A DNA stretch of 43,325 nt from Apostichopus parvimensis (Eukaryota; Echinodermata; Holothuroidea; Aspidochirotida; Stichopodidae), in assembly GCA_000934455.1 (NCBI GenBank), contig KN883807.1, forward strand, positions 24,804-68,128, given 5' to 3'. Shown here one piece after another: positions 1 through 11,483 of the stretch (position 1 is its first letter; each line of letters opens with the position of its first letter). The notes under the pieces were generated by a model. It was not told the DNA's origin and searched no databases. It saw only the letters and a program-made list of their open reading frames with translations. Both the position numbers and the translations under genes were made by a program.

Positions 1-381
1 AAGTATATATATGACATTAAAAGTACAAAAATAGCCCTTTAACTATTTATCCCTGAACTAAAATACTATGTGTGTTTTCAAGAAGAGAAATTATGTTCCA
101 ACTGTCTTTATCAAACTACAGTTTAAATGAACAAAAAAACAAAAAATTGAGTTAGTTTATTGTTGCTGTTCTATGAATATTCAAGCGAAACGAAAGAGCA
201 AAGGTTATTAACTTTAATCTAGAAACTGATTCTCACCTTATCTGAATATGAGAGAGATGTAAATCCCCAAAACAGCAGTCTTAACGTCAATATATAGATA
301 TGTTGCGTAATCATGTGCAACTCTTTCTCCCTCAATGTTTATGACTTTTGTCACGGAAGGTTTAAAGGGATATGTAAATTG
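1..381. other. AT-rich sequence, no gene seen
   Basis: I see no convincing reading frame, RNA gene or repeat in this leading stretch. It runs directly into the foldback element at 382. Confidence 0.5.
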
Positions 382-645
382 ACGTTTTAATGAGATGCAA
401 CAACTCGTTAATATGACAAGAAGTTAAAAACTTACGTTTTGACGATGTCATCTAAATTGTAAACATGTCGAAAATGTGAAAATATACGTTTTGTCGACAT
501 GTAGTAAGTCGTCAAAATGACAAAAATTGGTAAATAGACGTTTTGTCGAGATGTAAATTTTCAAGTTTCATGAGTTGGTATTAGTCGACAAAATGTAAAT
601 TTTCACATGTTTGTCATTTCGACGAAGTTTTGCATCTCAAAACGT
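382..645. mobile_element. Foldback / MITE-like element
   Basis: The left end (from 382, ACGTTTTAATGAGATGCAAC) is matched, inverted, by the right end (to 645, GTTTTGCATCTCAAAACGT), and the similarity continues inward in imperfect form for roughly 60 bases. Inside, a motif close to ACGTTTTGTCGA-ATGTAAA occurs three times in direct orientation (about 434, 486 and 538) and once inverted (about 585). There is no coding capacity. This is the structure of a short non-autonomous foldback transposon. I see no clear target-site duplication, so the exact ends and the superfamily are undecided. Confidence 0.6.
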
Positions 646-723
646 TCTAAATATATCGATCAGTGCAAACAGTGTGAGTAAATTGTAAGCACCAGGCGCA
701 GATCCAGGGGGTTTGGGATGTAT

Positions 724-735
724 CCCCCCCCCCCC
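724..735. repeat. Poly(C) tract, 12 bases
   Basis: A run of 12 C directly follows a G-rich stretch (CCAGGGGGTTTGGG). It is one of ten G/C homopolymer tracts of nine or more bases in the window. Confidence 0.9.
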
Positions 736-1154
736 ACCTTCAAGACCACAAAAGACCAAATTATAGTACCTTATATGTAGACCTAATCATTGACCTAATT
801 TATCAATTTTTTAACAAAAATATGTTGCAGCTTCCGCTACTAAATATTACACAAATAATAACTTGGCATGGCTGTTTTGGAATATTTTGCTTCCATCTTT
901 TATTATCCTGCAGATAAAATATAACAACTTAGTTTTATGTCTCCTTAAAGTTTCCAGCCCAATTAGAACGGCATTATGACATTCCTTACCGTTTTATACT
1001 TTCAGCAATGCTGATTCATATTCTTATAGTAAGCCTTAAATACACAGTATGTACATATACTACAACAAAATGTTATCTTTTAATGTTACATTGATTAAGG
1101 TGTTCAGTTCATTGGTGAAGGGAAGGCGCCGGATAGAATGTAGACATGTTGCGA

Positions 1155-1440
1155 AATTGATTTCCTCAGATGTTTAACATCCAGCACGGGTACAATGTCC
1201 ATTGTTATGAATACCAGTACAATTCCCATTGTTGTGAGTACCAGTACAATGCCCATTGTTATGAATACAAGTGTGAATACAAGGCTATAAGCCCCAGTAC
1301 CAGTACTTAATCTTGTTCTAGTATTTACACTAGGTTGCCAATATACCTTTGAATACAAGTATACGAGTACAAACCCATGAGTACGAGTACAGACAACTAT
1401 GCTGCAATATGAGTACCCAGTACGGACTCACTACAAATAT
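1155..1440. repeat. GTAC-rich degenerate repeat
   Basis: The segment is built from diverged short units around the words GAGTAC-AGTAC and AATGCCCATTGTTATGAATAC. Examples are AGTACCAGTAC at about 1233 and 1294 and GAGTACGAGTAC at about 1379. It carries no believable gene. The same GAGTAC-AGTAC core recurs in the 113-bp tandem array at 29.65-30.2 kb, so the two are probably members of one repeat family. Confidence 0.6.
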
Positions 1441-2049
1441 TGTACAATCAACACAGTCTGGGCTAGATGTATAGTTCGGTAACAACTCGGCAATCTCCGG
1501 AAGGTATCGTCACTGTTCGGGAGATGATCATCAGCGCGGCCATACTGTGATTGAGTCATTTCTTCTCTATGTTGCATTTTCTATGACGTCATCATCATAT
1601 TGTCATGTGATCGAGATGTTTCTCCAACTCTGCACTTGCTAAAACATACCATCTTTACGAGGAGGTTAAATCGGTTGCATATGTTAACCATATCTTACTC
1701 AATAGATATGAACAACATTCGACTGAGTTATTATCGGAAGTTATACTATTACATATCATCAATATCCTATACTAGTATTGACATATTCTCTGTCTATATC
1801 TATGTTTTCTCTATCATAAATTCGACATCATGGTTCAATCCGTTCCCCAACTCTTTACTTCTCTCAGTGTAAAAGTAATCCGTTAACATAAACAATGTTG
1901 TTATACAAATAAAACACACAGTAAATCCGACAATCCCTTTTAAGAGTATAGTCTCGCACTTGTATTTGAATATTCATAGATTTTCGGTGATTAATATTCA
2001 TGGTCTTTGAGTAGCGAGTATGTTCTAGACTTGCTGCTTGTATCACGTG
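1441..2049. other. 3' flank of the GPCR gene, no gene seen
   Basis: This lies downstream of the minus-strand GPCR stop codon and should hold its 3' UTR. I could not identify a minus-strand AATAAA or ATTAAA here, so the transcript end is unknown. A perfect CRE sits at 1584. Short open frames in the stretch have no recognisable content. Confidence 0.4.
1584..1591. promoter_or_regulatory. CRE palindrome TGACGTCA
   Basis: This is a full palindromic cAMP-response element, the CREB/ATF-type bZIP core, in the extended form TGACGTCATCA shared with the tandem array at 9.5-9.9 kb. It lies about 460 bp past the GPCR stop codon. The sequence match is certain; function is inference. Confidence 0.35.
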
Positions 2050-3497
2050 TCATGGAACATAAACGACTTCTGTGTTTACGTCCGAAGTTGCACTCTTTAT
2101 TCTCTGAATACATCTTGCTCTTCCTCTCCGTTTTCTGTTTGACTGACAAGTAATAGTTTCCCAGAAACTTTTCCGAAATTTATTCGAGAGGAAAGCGTAG
2201 AGGAACGGGTTTAGGGCGCTATTGAAGAAATAACTCGCGTGCGCGAATGGATAGAACCACGCTTGATAGGTCAGTTCGAAGTGCGCATCAAACAGGACAT
2301 CCAGCGTCGAGAGTAACGAAATAAGTTGAATCGGAAACAGACACAGACCAAAACAGAGAGCGATGACAGCTAACATCCTTACAGCCTTTCTTCTCGCGGC
2401 TCGGACTGCTTCCGTCTTTCGACGGCGCTTGCTATTTCTTGACGACGTCAGAGATTTAAAGCCCGATGACCCTCCTTGACCTTTCGAATCACGTGATGAT
2501 TTAAAGATCAACCATTTCTTGCCTTGTTTCGGTTTGGGTGACGGAGTGGTCTTAGAACTCGGCGAAGATGGATTTGACTTTCGATTAACAAATCTAATAT
2601 TATCATTACCATCTTGGAAATAGTCGGAATCGGCCGATACTCCAGCTTCATCATCCTCCATGGGCTCCTCTAGATAAAAGGGCCCAACTTTACTGACTGG
2701 AGGAGTCTCGGTCTTCGTGATGACCGGGGGAGGTCCATTTTTAGTGGCCCCTGGAGAAGAATGAGCATTTGCAAATGTGATGACCGATGATGATGTGCGA
2801 TAGGCCACTGCCGTTTTCTCCTTTTCCTTTTTCGTTTTGCCGCCGTTGCATTGAGAGAATTTCACATCTGGACTGGTAGCCCACAATGTACGCCCGATTG
2901 CACCATAGAGAATACACATCACCATTAATGGTATAAGATAAAGCAGTAGTATTTTAGCGATGGATTGCACGGCGAAGAAGTGACCACCTAGGCCAGTAGC
3001 TGTGCAGAACTCGACATTATCGTAAACAATCACCTTATAACTGAATAAGACCGGTAACCCCAACAGAATGGAGATAGTCCATATCACACAGACGGTAATG
3101 GATAACAACTTGGTGGTCACCAATTTTCTCAGTTCAAAGGGGTGTAAGATCGCCATGTACCTCTCCACCGATATCACAGCTAGAATCAAGATCGACGCGG
3201 TCGTTGTTATGCTAATTAGGAAATACGCGCATATGCAAACGATTTCACCGAAAGGCCATGAATCGCTGACGTATGTGACTAAGATCGGAATGTCGCTACA
3301 CGTCATAGCTAAAAGATCCGAGAGAGCCAGGTTTCCGAGGAAGAAATTGGTCACAGTCCGCATGTTTCTGTTTTGAGCAATGACGAAAATGACCATCAGA
3401 TTCCCGGTGAATCCAAGAAAAAAGATGGTGACGTAGACAGCTATGAGGATTTGCTTGTTAGGGTAAGAGGTGTACGGGTCCTCGTAGACTTCATGAG
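2050..3497 (-). CDS. Neuropeptide-type class A GPCR, 3'-terminal coding exon (trissin/orexin-receptor-like)
   Basis: This is a plasma-membrane G-protein-coupled receptor, probably for a peptide. The frame stays open from about 3558, but there is no ATG until inside helix 1, so the start must lie upstream. I end the exon at a splice acceptor (AG at 3499-3498, preceded by a pyrimidine-rich tract). Counting residues from the TTG codon at 3516: helix 1 about 22-47 with Asn39; Asp67 in helix 2 (NLALSD); Trp87 in the first outer loop; a likely disulphide pair Cys94/Cys171; ERY at 118-120 ending helix 3; Trp146; Pro196 in helix 5; CLFP at 392-395 in helix 6; NPFLY at 436-440; then an FRKSF helix 8 and basic tail. 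The third inner loop is very long (about 170 residues), rich in Ser, Pro and Lys. Position 6.48 is Leu rather than the usual Trp, as in many peptide receptors. The RMLxxxALCFxLCxxP and NFFLxNLAxxD segments remind me most of trissin receptors. Receptor class is firm; the ligand is inference. Confidence 0.93.
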
Positions 3498-4212
3498 CTG
3501 TTGGTATGACAACCAAAAGGATGATGCAAAAACGAGTAAAATAGAGGGAAAAAAATTCTTAAAGTTTTTAAATTGTCATATTTCAAAGTAGTACAAGATT
3601 TGGTCCTCGTTGTGGGTCCAACAAATTGCCAGTTTTGTAAATTATTCATAATATCTAATGGACATTTATGATATGTAACAAACATATATGATCTCTGTCA
3701 TATAATATTTCGACGTCTCCTTATTACATTAAGTAGGAAAGTTATCCCAATATTTTTGACCTTTTGGTGGTACAAAAAAAAAACGAATTCTATCATAAAA
3801 CGTACCGGTACTGTCGATAATTTCAATTTTTCAATTAGTTTGCAGACTTTTCTATGTATTCAATACACAATCTGTTTTTGTTTGATAAAGGCATTATTTT
3901 GAATTCCGTTTGGCGAACTATTTGTAGCTGAGCCCATCCCTGAGTGTTGTAAGATTATCAATATAACCTGAAAAGAATATGGACTGGTAAAAAAACCGAA
4001 ATCTATATTAATAAATGAAATTTATAGAATTTCCGTGAAATCAGTGTCTTCCATTCCGAAACAGATGTTTCTCGTATTATAAAACCCTCTTTGTAAATGG
4101 TTCAAATTCCATTACTTATGAATTTAAAGATGGATAAAAAATATATCAGGTGAATACCTCTCTGGTGAATTAATAATATTTTTACAAAAAATTAATAAAA
4201 TGTAATACTCAC
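3498..4212 (-). other. Predicted intron of the GPCR gene
   Basis: Read on the minus strand, the segment begins with a consensus donor (GTGAGTAT at 4212 downward) and ends with a pyrimidine-rich tract and CAG (ending at 3498), giving 715 nt. It contains no other convincing reading frame. The boundaries are inferred from splice consensus only; no transcript evidence is available. Confidence 0.5.
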
Positions 4213-4230
4213 AGCTTGACTCTGCCGAAT
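4213..4230 (-). CDS. Candidate 18-nt microexon of the GPCR gene
   Basis: On the minus strand the sequence TTTTTGTTTTCATTTCAG (a near-ideal acceptor) is followed after exactly 18 nt by GTGAGTATT (a near-ideal donor). The enclosed exon is ATTCGGCAGAGTCAAGCT. Joining its last base to the phase-1 acceptor at 3498/3497 gives an open reading (…SAESSS then HEVYEDP) that would extend the extracellular N-terminus. Since 18 is divisible by three, skipping it would not shift frame, so alternative N-termini are possible. The exon with the start codon was not found. Confidence 0.4.
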
Positions 4231-4408
4231 CTGAAATGAAAACAAAAATATAAAAGGGAATAATTTAATTATTCGTGAACTAAAATTCAAAACGACTATG
4301 GCAATAGAATGAATTATATTTTACCTAAGGTTAGTTTATCTTGATCCGATGTAAAATAGTAAATTGAACATATATGTTTATCTAAATATATATCCTGTGT
4401 AATCAGGA

Positions 4409-4422
4409 CCCCCCCCCCCCCC
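4409..4422. repeat. Poly(C) tract, 14 bases
   Basis: Fourteen C are followed by T and six more C. The tract interrupts otherwise AT-rich DNA and is prone to length error in assembly. Confidence 0.9.
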
Positions 4423-5219
4423 TCCCCCCAAGAATCAGTTTCTCTAACATACTGCTGTTCCCAATCAAGATGATTCAGGGGTATGGTACATCATATACAA
4501 CAGGTAGCTGTCCTCTTGTACTCTAATATTGAGGGTTTGACAGGCACATAGCGACATAAGCATATCGCTTTTTTTTATTCTTCCAATCGTGTAGACTTTA
4601 GTAGAGAAATTCTATACCTGTCATTTCAAGGGCAATTTTTGGCAAATAAAATTTATATGACTCCTTGGGTCATAAGATATTTGACAATACGAAACGAAAT
4701 CCTTTTGACTCCTTCTTACAAAACTACACTACAGGCCCAATATATATTAAAGGCGCTTTGCGCAAATACAGACACAGAAATAACAAGAGTGAATGCTGTA
4801 CAGACACTTAATTCGACATTCGGAATTTCAGTATATCTTGAAGTATTTATTTGAAATGATCGTTAGAGGTGTCAACCTTCTTTCCTGTTCTTCGGAAGGA
4901 AATCTCAACCACTACAAACCTCATAACCATTTTTAATTACCCAAGGCTCATTGCCTCCAGGTACCCAAGAGAGATTTAGTTTGCATAAACCATTCATAAG
5001 TGTTTCCACGCTCTTGTAGTTAACTATGCTGATAACTAAACTTTACCCCCGGGCTTGCCTCTTGACGCAAGAAACCCCCCTTGGTAAAGAAACCCAAGGT
5101 AGCATACATTGAACCAATTCTAGTACAGCTTTAGTCTACGTCATAAACTTTATAAGGAAACGCAAAGACATGTGACAAGTTTGTTAGATTTTAAGAGTAA
5201 AAAAAAAAACAAATATATA

Positions 5220-5250
5220 AAATAGATAGATAAATAAATAAATAAACAAA
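5220..5250. repeat. AGAT/AAAT simple repeat
   Basis: A short tetranucleotide microsatellite (ATAGATAGATAAATAAATAA), of interest mainly as a variable marker. Confidence 0.8.
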
Positions 5251-8200
5251 TGACATAAACCGACACCAATTATTTTTAAAACAATGATTATATTCCTGTA
5301 ATTAAAAATAATTAAGAACTCTCAGGTGTGGGGTAAATAAGTATAGCTTTGCGACAAGCAGTCTTTTATACTTGAGACAAATGTTCGTCAGACGTAGATG
5401 TCCACAGTATAGCATGTGAAGATATACCCAACGTTGTACGTTATTGCTCGTCACCGTGCACGGCTGCAATATATCTTAATGCCTTCATATTTGTTTGTTT
5501 CATCCAGGATTGCAGTTAAGGCTCTGCTGTTTGTTTTATCGCCAAATCACTCGGTGTTTAGAGAAGGAAATACTGATCGAGTTTCGTAATGGGGTTAATT
5601 AAAGCAGCTTATCAACACCAAAAATTCGCAAGAGTTGAAAGAGCCTATAGATATATATTTTGAATAGATTATATTAGCATCGTATTGATGGGTACATCTT
5701 AATTTCTGTAGAATTATAAACACAATAGAAGTAACATTACCGAGATTAAAACTTATTCTAAAAAGGAAAGAAATAGCCACAACTTATTCCGACACAAGAA
5801 AATCCTGCTGCGTTATTTGAGAATGTATTCGATTTTTTGTTGTTGTGATTTTTAGTGACAAACACTGTCTTGGTTTAATGACAAACAGGCATTGGGAACG
5901 ATTTGATTGCATCGCCGGTATACAACGAAGGTTAATTAATTGAGTTTTTCTGGTTCTTATTTATTATTTTGTTTGGAATGTTACTTTAACGGTTGAATGC
6001 AAAGGTCGAGCGGTTGGTTGGCTACAGACAGATGTGTGTTGATAAAAGGTTATTAAGATTAATGTTAATGCCTTGAACTCCACGCTTGGTTTGCTGGTAG
6101 TCATGGTCAACTTCCAGGGTGAAAGGACTCGTCCTATTAACGGTTGAACAGTCAAAAACAAAAGTATAACTGGTAAATATTCCGTCTTTATTTATTTTAT
6201 TTGATATTCCTGTGGCAGAGAATGCAAAACTTGTATTGAGAGGGGAAATATAATCCGTAATGGTTTTTCAAGCTCAAGATATTACTGACTGAATGAAACC
6301 AGGGAGTTGTTACGTAATCAATGTTGAGTCTGGTTAAACCTTCTATCACACCCAGCACGTTAATCACAGTTGGTGATCTGTGGTGTCCATCTAGGCATAT
6401 GTTCTCTGTTTTTTGTTTTTGTAATTTCATCCAAAACACAACTTTTTCGTAGAAGTTCATATTCACTTTGTGTACAAACTATTTGAAATATTATGAAGAA
6501 AAACAAAGACGTTTTTAGCTCCCGGATGACATCACTCACTCTGATGTTCCAAAATATCATCGGATTAAATAAAATAGTATCTTCTCGGTAAAAAAATGTT
6601 ATATGGATATTATTTGCCCCTACAGTTGCAGACACAGCAACTTGCCAAAAAAAATTAGTTCAACCCACGGGAAAATGCTTTTAAGAGAATCGTAACAAAA
6701 ATGAAACATGAAGCTGATATTACTTAATTCAAATACATTACTCTGGTATTTACAAAATTCGTATAATTTCTTCGACTTTAGTATTACAGAACATACTGTA
6801 TTACTAAGTTCAAGGCATGTCAAGATGTAACAGAGTAACATTAATGTTCTTTCCATTCGCGTGTGGTTAATTTAGGCCTACCATATAGAGAGTACCATAA
6901 GTACCATATAGACAAGTAATAAACCACAAAAAGTATTAAACATACAAATTAATAAACCATAACATAAAGCGCTATATAGCTCAATAGTAACAGATAAAAT
7001 GAATGCTTTGTTAAGTTTATTTATACTTCTTTCTTAACATCATGTCGCTGTTCATCAATCCCTATGCAAAATATAATATGAAGACACGCACTATCTTTGT
7101 CAACTAAAGCTAACGCCCGTTCCTTTTTAAGGCGTGCGCTGGAATCCAATCGCCATTTTGTTTATAAGACCGAGGCGAATGTTGTACGTAGCAATTTTAA
7201 GCGATCAACACTGGCAAGTTAAAGTCACTGTACAATGGCTTTTATCCTAAATGTCAAATTTTCTTTTCACTATTGAAAGTGGTCATCTGTTTTAATGTTC
7301 CTTTGCGTATTGAGACAATTTATAGCCCAATGGTTATTAAATATTACCCAATATATGCGATATTTATTAATATTATTCAGCTGTATTCATATCGTCCGTT
7401 TGCATAGATATTAGCATGAATATTACAAATATTTATTTACTCAAAATATGCTAAACTAGAACAGTCGTTTTTTTTTATATGATAGTATTCGCACCGCTGT
7501 GTGGTTCGATGTAGAGACAAACATACAGATAAAACACCAACTTGAGATTCGTATCTTCGTCGATTACTAGTCGGCCACTGAATTATGTCAAAGGAGGTCT
7601 TATTTTCCTCAAAAACAGTCCAAAGCAATCTATACGTTGTTTTTGTTATAATATCTGGCAGCACAGCAAGGTATATGTTACAATAAATCTCCTTCGAATC
7701 AGAATTTATATTAAAGAATTTGAAGCCTCTTGAAGAAACAACAATGGAAGGAGAGAGAGAGAGAGAAAGCCCAGAAGTCTTTATTAATTATGAAAATTCT
7801 ATGTTATAACATACGTCACAAGCCTGACATATACAAATATACCGTTATAGGGGAGAAGCCACAGGCAAGCATTTGCCACAACAACATCATTCGTAAAACC
7901 TTCTTTTTTTTTAAAGATCTTCCAATGTCTTAGTCAAGGTTATCCGCTCTAGCGAAATAGATGTTCGTTAGATACCATCCGTTTTAAGAGTTGCAACTGG
8001 TAATAAAGACATGATTCTATAGTCTCTTTCAAAGTTTTTGGGTTCACTGTAGATGAGTTTGGTATAAAAAATAAAAAATTAGTGGAAATTTTGTTCTTAT
8101 TTTCAAAGTTTTTTTTTTTATAATACTTTGGTTTCTTTGTCTTTGGAATCATTCAATTCAAGACGGAAGTAAACTATTTTCAAAAACGTGCCTGGATTTT

Positions 8201-9476
8201 CAGACAGGTTTCCTGGCTGACGTGTATTTTTGTTTGATTTTTTATTTATTTTTTTATTTCTAAAGTTAACTATGGCACTTTTAGCCGACTCAAGTAGAGT
8301 ATCGCAGACAACTTTATCAATCAAAAATCCTTTTCTTACCCACTTGAAGAATAAAAGGGGAAAATAATGACAAGTTGCTTGTGAAAAATAACAGATCGTG
8401 CTTAAAACCTTTGATGACCAAAACGTACCGTCCGTAAGAGCGCAAGTTCTTCCGCGAAGTCCTTCATAAACAATTCAAATCAATCATGTCAGGTATTCAT
8501 ACGAAATATAAAGTAGTTCTTTGGTGATCGTTGCGAGGACGAGATAAAAGAAGAAGCAGAAAAAAAAACATGAATTTGCTTCTCCTTTTTGGGGAGGGTC
8601 TGGACGAAAGAGAGTTGGTCAAACTTCTTAATATGTATAACTAATATCAATCTCAGCCAAGAAAAATCAGACAATTAAATTTAAGAAAATATTTAGAACT
8701 TAAATTTTTTCTAAAATGTCTATCATTCCTGAATAATTCAACCAATTTAAAGTACCGATTTTTTAGTTAAAATTCAAATCGTTAAAATGTCATAATTTTC
8801 AGGGAACCAATAGCTCACTGAGTTACTCTCTACATATCTAGCGTCGTTTAAATTTCTTTACAAAACGACCGTAAACAATTTATGTCTTTTTGAAACTCAA
8901 GATCGATAGCTGTATAAAAGAAATAATATTTGTTATGAAAATTCCATATTTTTGGGGTAAATTTGTATAGATTACGTTATACTTTAATATCAGATTTCCT
9001 GCGGATACTGCAATATTTCCACAGGGTAAAGAATATTAGCAAATATTTGTAAATTTTTTTTTCACATTTGTAACCGAAAATAAAGAGAGAGTAATTCAGA
9101 ACGGGAGAGAATAAGTCACAATTTAGATCTGACATTAAAGGAAGCGATCAAAGGAAGACACGTCAAAATTTGATGAATTAGGCCAAACTGTTGAAAGATG
9201 AATAAGTTGATACCCTACACGCACCGGAGCCGTTAGCGTCAAAATTCAATGTTCTCTCTAGAATTAGTCATTAATCTTTCTAAATCGCCTTTAAATAAAA
9301 AGTAAAACAATCGTTAGGAGTGACAAGACCTTGCATTATATAGGAACCAGCGTATGAAGATGGTCTTTAAAGGGATACGGTTGTTTATATTTATTTCAAA
9401 GTCCATTTGAGAACTTTAAAGCTCCTTCACCAGGCTAATTGTTAGATGCAAGTCTGAAACATTGTGTGTAACAAAA

Positions 9477-9940
9477 GTTCCTATGATGGCTTGTACAGGC
9501 AATAAACTACAGTATTTGGTCATATTGTTAGAGATAGTTACATATGTTTTGTTAAACAATATGCTTGAGTTCCGCCAATGACGTCATCAAGACAGTTCAT
9601 ATTACGCCTTGTACAGGCAAAGATAATACAGTACTTGGTGACATCGCTAGACATAGTTACATATGTTTTGTACAACAATATGCTTGAGTTCTGCCAGTGA
9701 CGTCATCAAGATATTTCCTATGAACAGGCAATTTAAAGTGAATACAGTACTTGGTCATATTGCTAGACATAGTTACATATATTTTGTACAACAATATGCC
9801 TAAGTTCCGCCAGTGACGTCATCAAGACAGTTCCTATGAACAGACAAAGTTAATACAGTGTAGTTTATCTTGCTAGAAATAGTTACATATGTTTGGTACG
9901 ACAATATGCTTGAGTTCCGTCAGTGACGTCATCAAGACAG
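9477..9940. repeat. Four-unit tandem array with one perfect CRE per unit
   Basis: Four diverged head-to-tail units (about 119, 116 and 110 bp apart) share the ordered blocks TTCCTATGA/CTTGTACAGGCAA, AATACAGTACTTGGT, TAGTTACATATGTTTTGTACAACAATATGC and GAGTTCCGCCAGTGACGTCATCAAGACA. TGACGTCA lies at 9579, 9698, 9814 and 9924. Much of each unit has diverged through substitutions and small indels, yet the eight-base CRE and its CATCAAGA extension are identical in all four. CREB/ATF bZIP dimers bind this palindrome. The array could be an enhancer, or a satellite whose unit happens to contain a CRE. The nearest recognised gene is the GPCR about 6 kb away. Confidence 0.85.
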
Positions 9941-11483
9941 CATTCCTTTGGAAGGTGATCGCATTTCAGCTTGATTTACAAGATGCTAGATGTTAATTAA
10001 CTATTTTAAAACTAATTAATTCCTTTTAGTGGCGAAAATAACTCATTTATAACGTTTTGCGAGATATTGCATGAACTGTAGTTATGTAAATGATTTTGTT
10101 GCAGGAATTGGAAAATGGATATGGTATTATAACCATTTATCATAACTTACAAGTTTAGTAAACAAAAGTAAGAAGTTGCATGATATCGACAGAACCTCCG
10201 TTTAAAATGCTTTTGCTCCTTTAACTCTAGTCGACACCGAGATAAATCGCGGTTCGTTCCTTTAAATATGACCAACCGATTCGAACCTGACAGTTTGAAA
10301 AACTATAAATTAAATACAGTTTTTACAAGAATCAGCTCTTGTGAAGTTTAAAAGAAAAATATGTCCTCGAAAGAATTTCTTCATCTTAGATGAAGGGAAG
10401 TCAATCAAATTTAATGGTGCCATAAAACATCCAATAATTATAGCAGTTATTTTAACTGATGGGTCCATTATTTAAGTTATTCTTTTGAAGTCGTGAGTAA
10501 AGGAAAGTAATTGTTGCAGTTATTGAACGAGAGAAAAAATAGTACTGACGTTGAATTTTGAAAGTTTTATTTGCAAAATTAATCAATAAATGATAATACC
10601 GTTTGCAAGTTTTCTAATTCCATAGTTTGCACGTAGTATAAACCCGCTGAAACAACTTTAAAGGGGTCGTTGTTGTTTGTTCATCAAAAGCTAGCTCTTT
10701 GTAATTAGTAAAATTTAAACAGTAACATATAATATGTAATACACGAAAACAATGCTAAAAGAAAAGATGATAGTATTATGCAAGGAAACATTATCTTGAT
10801 CATTACTTACTCATAAACTAACTACACAAAATAATATACTGCATAAACGAGTATAATTATTATGTTTTCAGGAAAAAAAAGTATTTTAATGACCTTAAAG
10901 AACAGGCATGAAAGACAGGGGATGATACGATTATACCTTTATCAAGGATAATATTTAAATAAATTTACATATCTTTTGAAATCAAACCATTCTGAACCCG
11001 TTCTACATCGATAAAGTTTATGCAAACTGACCAGATGCTTTAGTACGTAACATATCTTTTTTAACCTGTCAATAAGGAACACAAGCTTCATATTCTATTA
11101 CCTTGAGAACGTTGTTATCGAAAGCACTGATATTTGCAACTATACTTTTCACTATAAACGTTTGAAAGTCGGATTTTCTTTCCGTTTTGTTCATCCGGTA
11201 ATTGAATTATTAGGTGGATGGTTCGCAGAATTACCTCTGATGGCCTTCATATATGTGACAAGTTCAACTGTTTACCATGCATATAGTTTGTTTTGCATAA
11301 GTTTGATTTTCCTTCAGAATGGGTTGCAACAACTGACTCTTGTGCTTACAGCCAATTGTCACAATGGATAAAAAACAAAAACATGACGTCACTTCAGGTG
11401 TGTAACTTTTTAATAAAGGTTATTTGTTATTCATGTTGCGCATGCTCCGGAAATGTTGTCTTAGCAACAGTATGTATGGCAGA
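9941..11483. other. Stretch without a recognisable gene
   Basis: I see no coding region, RNA gene or tandem repeat that I can support. One isolated CRE lies at 11384, about 100 bp before the inverted-repeat element. Confidence 0.4.
11384..11391. promoter_or_regulatory. CRE palindrome TGACGTCA
   Basis: A perfect TGACGTCA in the context ACATGACGTCACTTCAGG. The match is direct; function is unproven. Confidence 0.3.

Larger units (their letters stand above)
4231..9476. other. Long stretch without a recognisable gene
   Basis: This could be upstream intron or 5' flank of the GPCR gene. I see only unrelated short open frames of the sort expected in AT-rich DNA, plus simple repeats: poly(C) at 4409-4422 and AGAT/AAAT repeats near 5220-5250. 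A small imperfect hairpin lies near 5040-5090 (CTTTACC paired with GGTAAAG). An undetected first exon of the GPCR may be here. Confidence 0.4.

Noticed and set aside
3068-3591. Plus-strand frames opposite the GPCR
   Set aside because: They are antisense shadows of the receptor coding sequence and of its upstream intron.
5040-5095. Imperfect hairpin CTTTACC…GGTAAAG with C/G-rich interior
   Set aside because: The stem is short and interrupted, with no resemblance to a known structured RNA or pre-miRNA that I can support.
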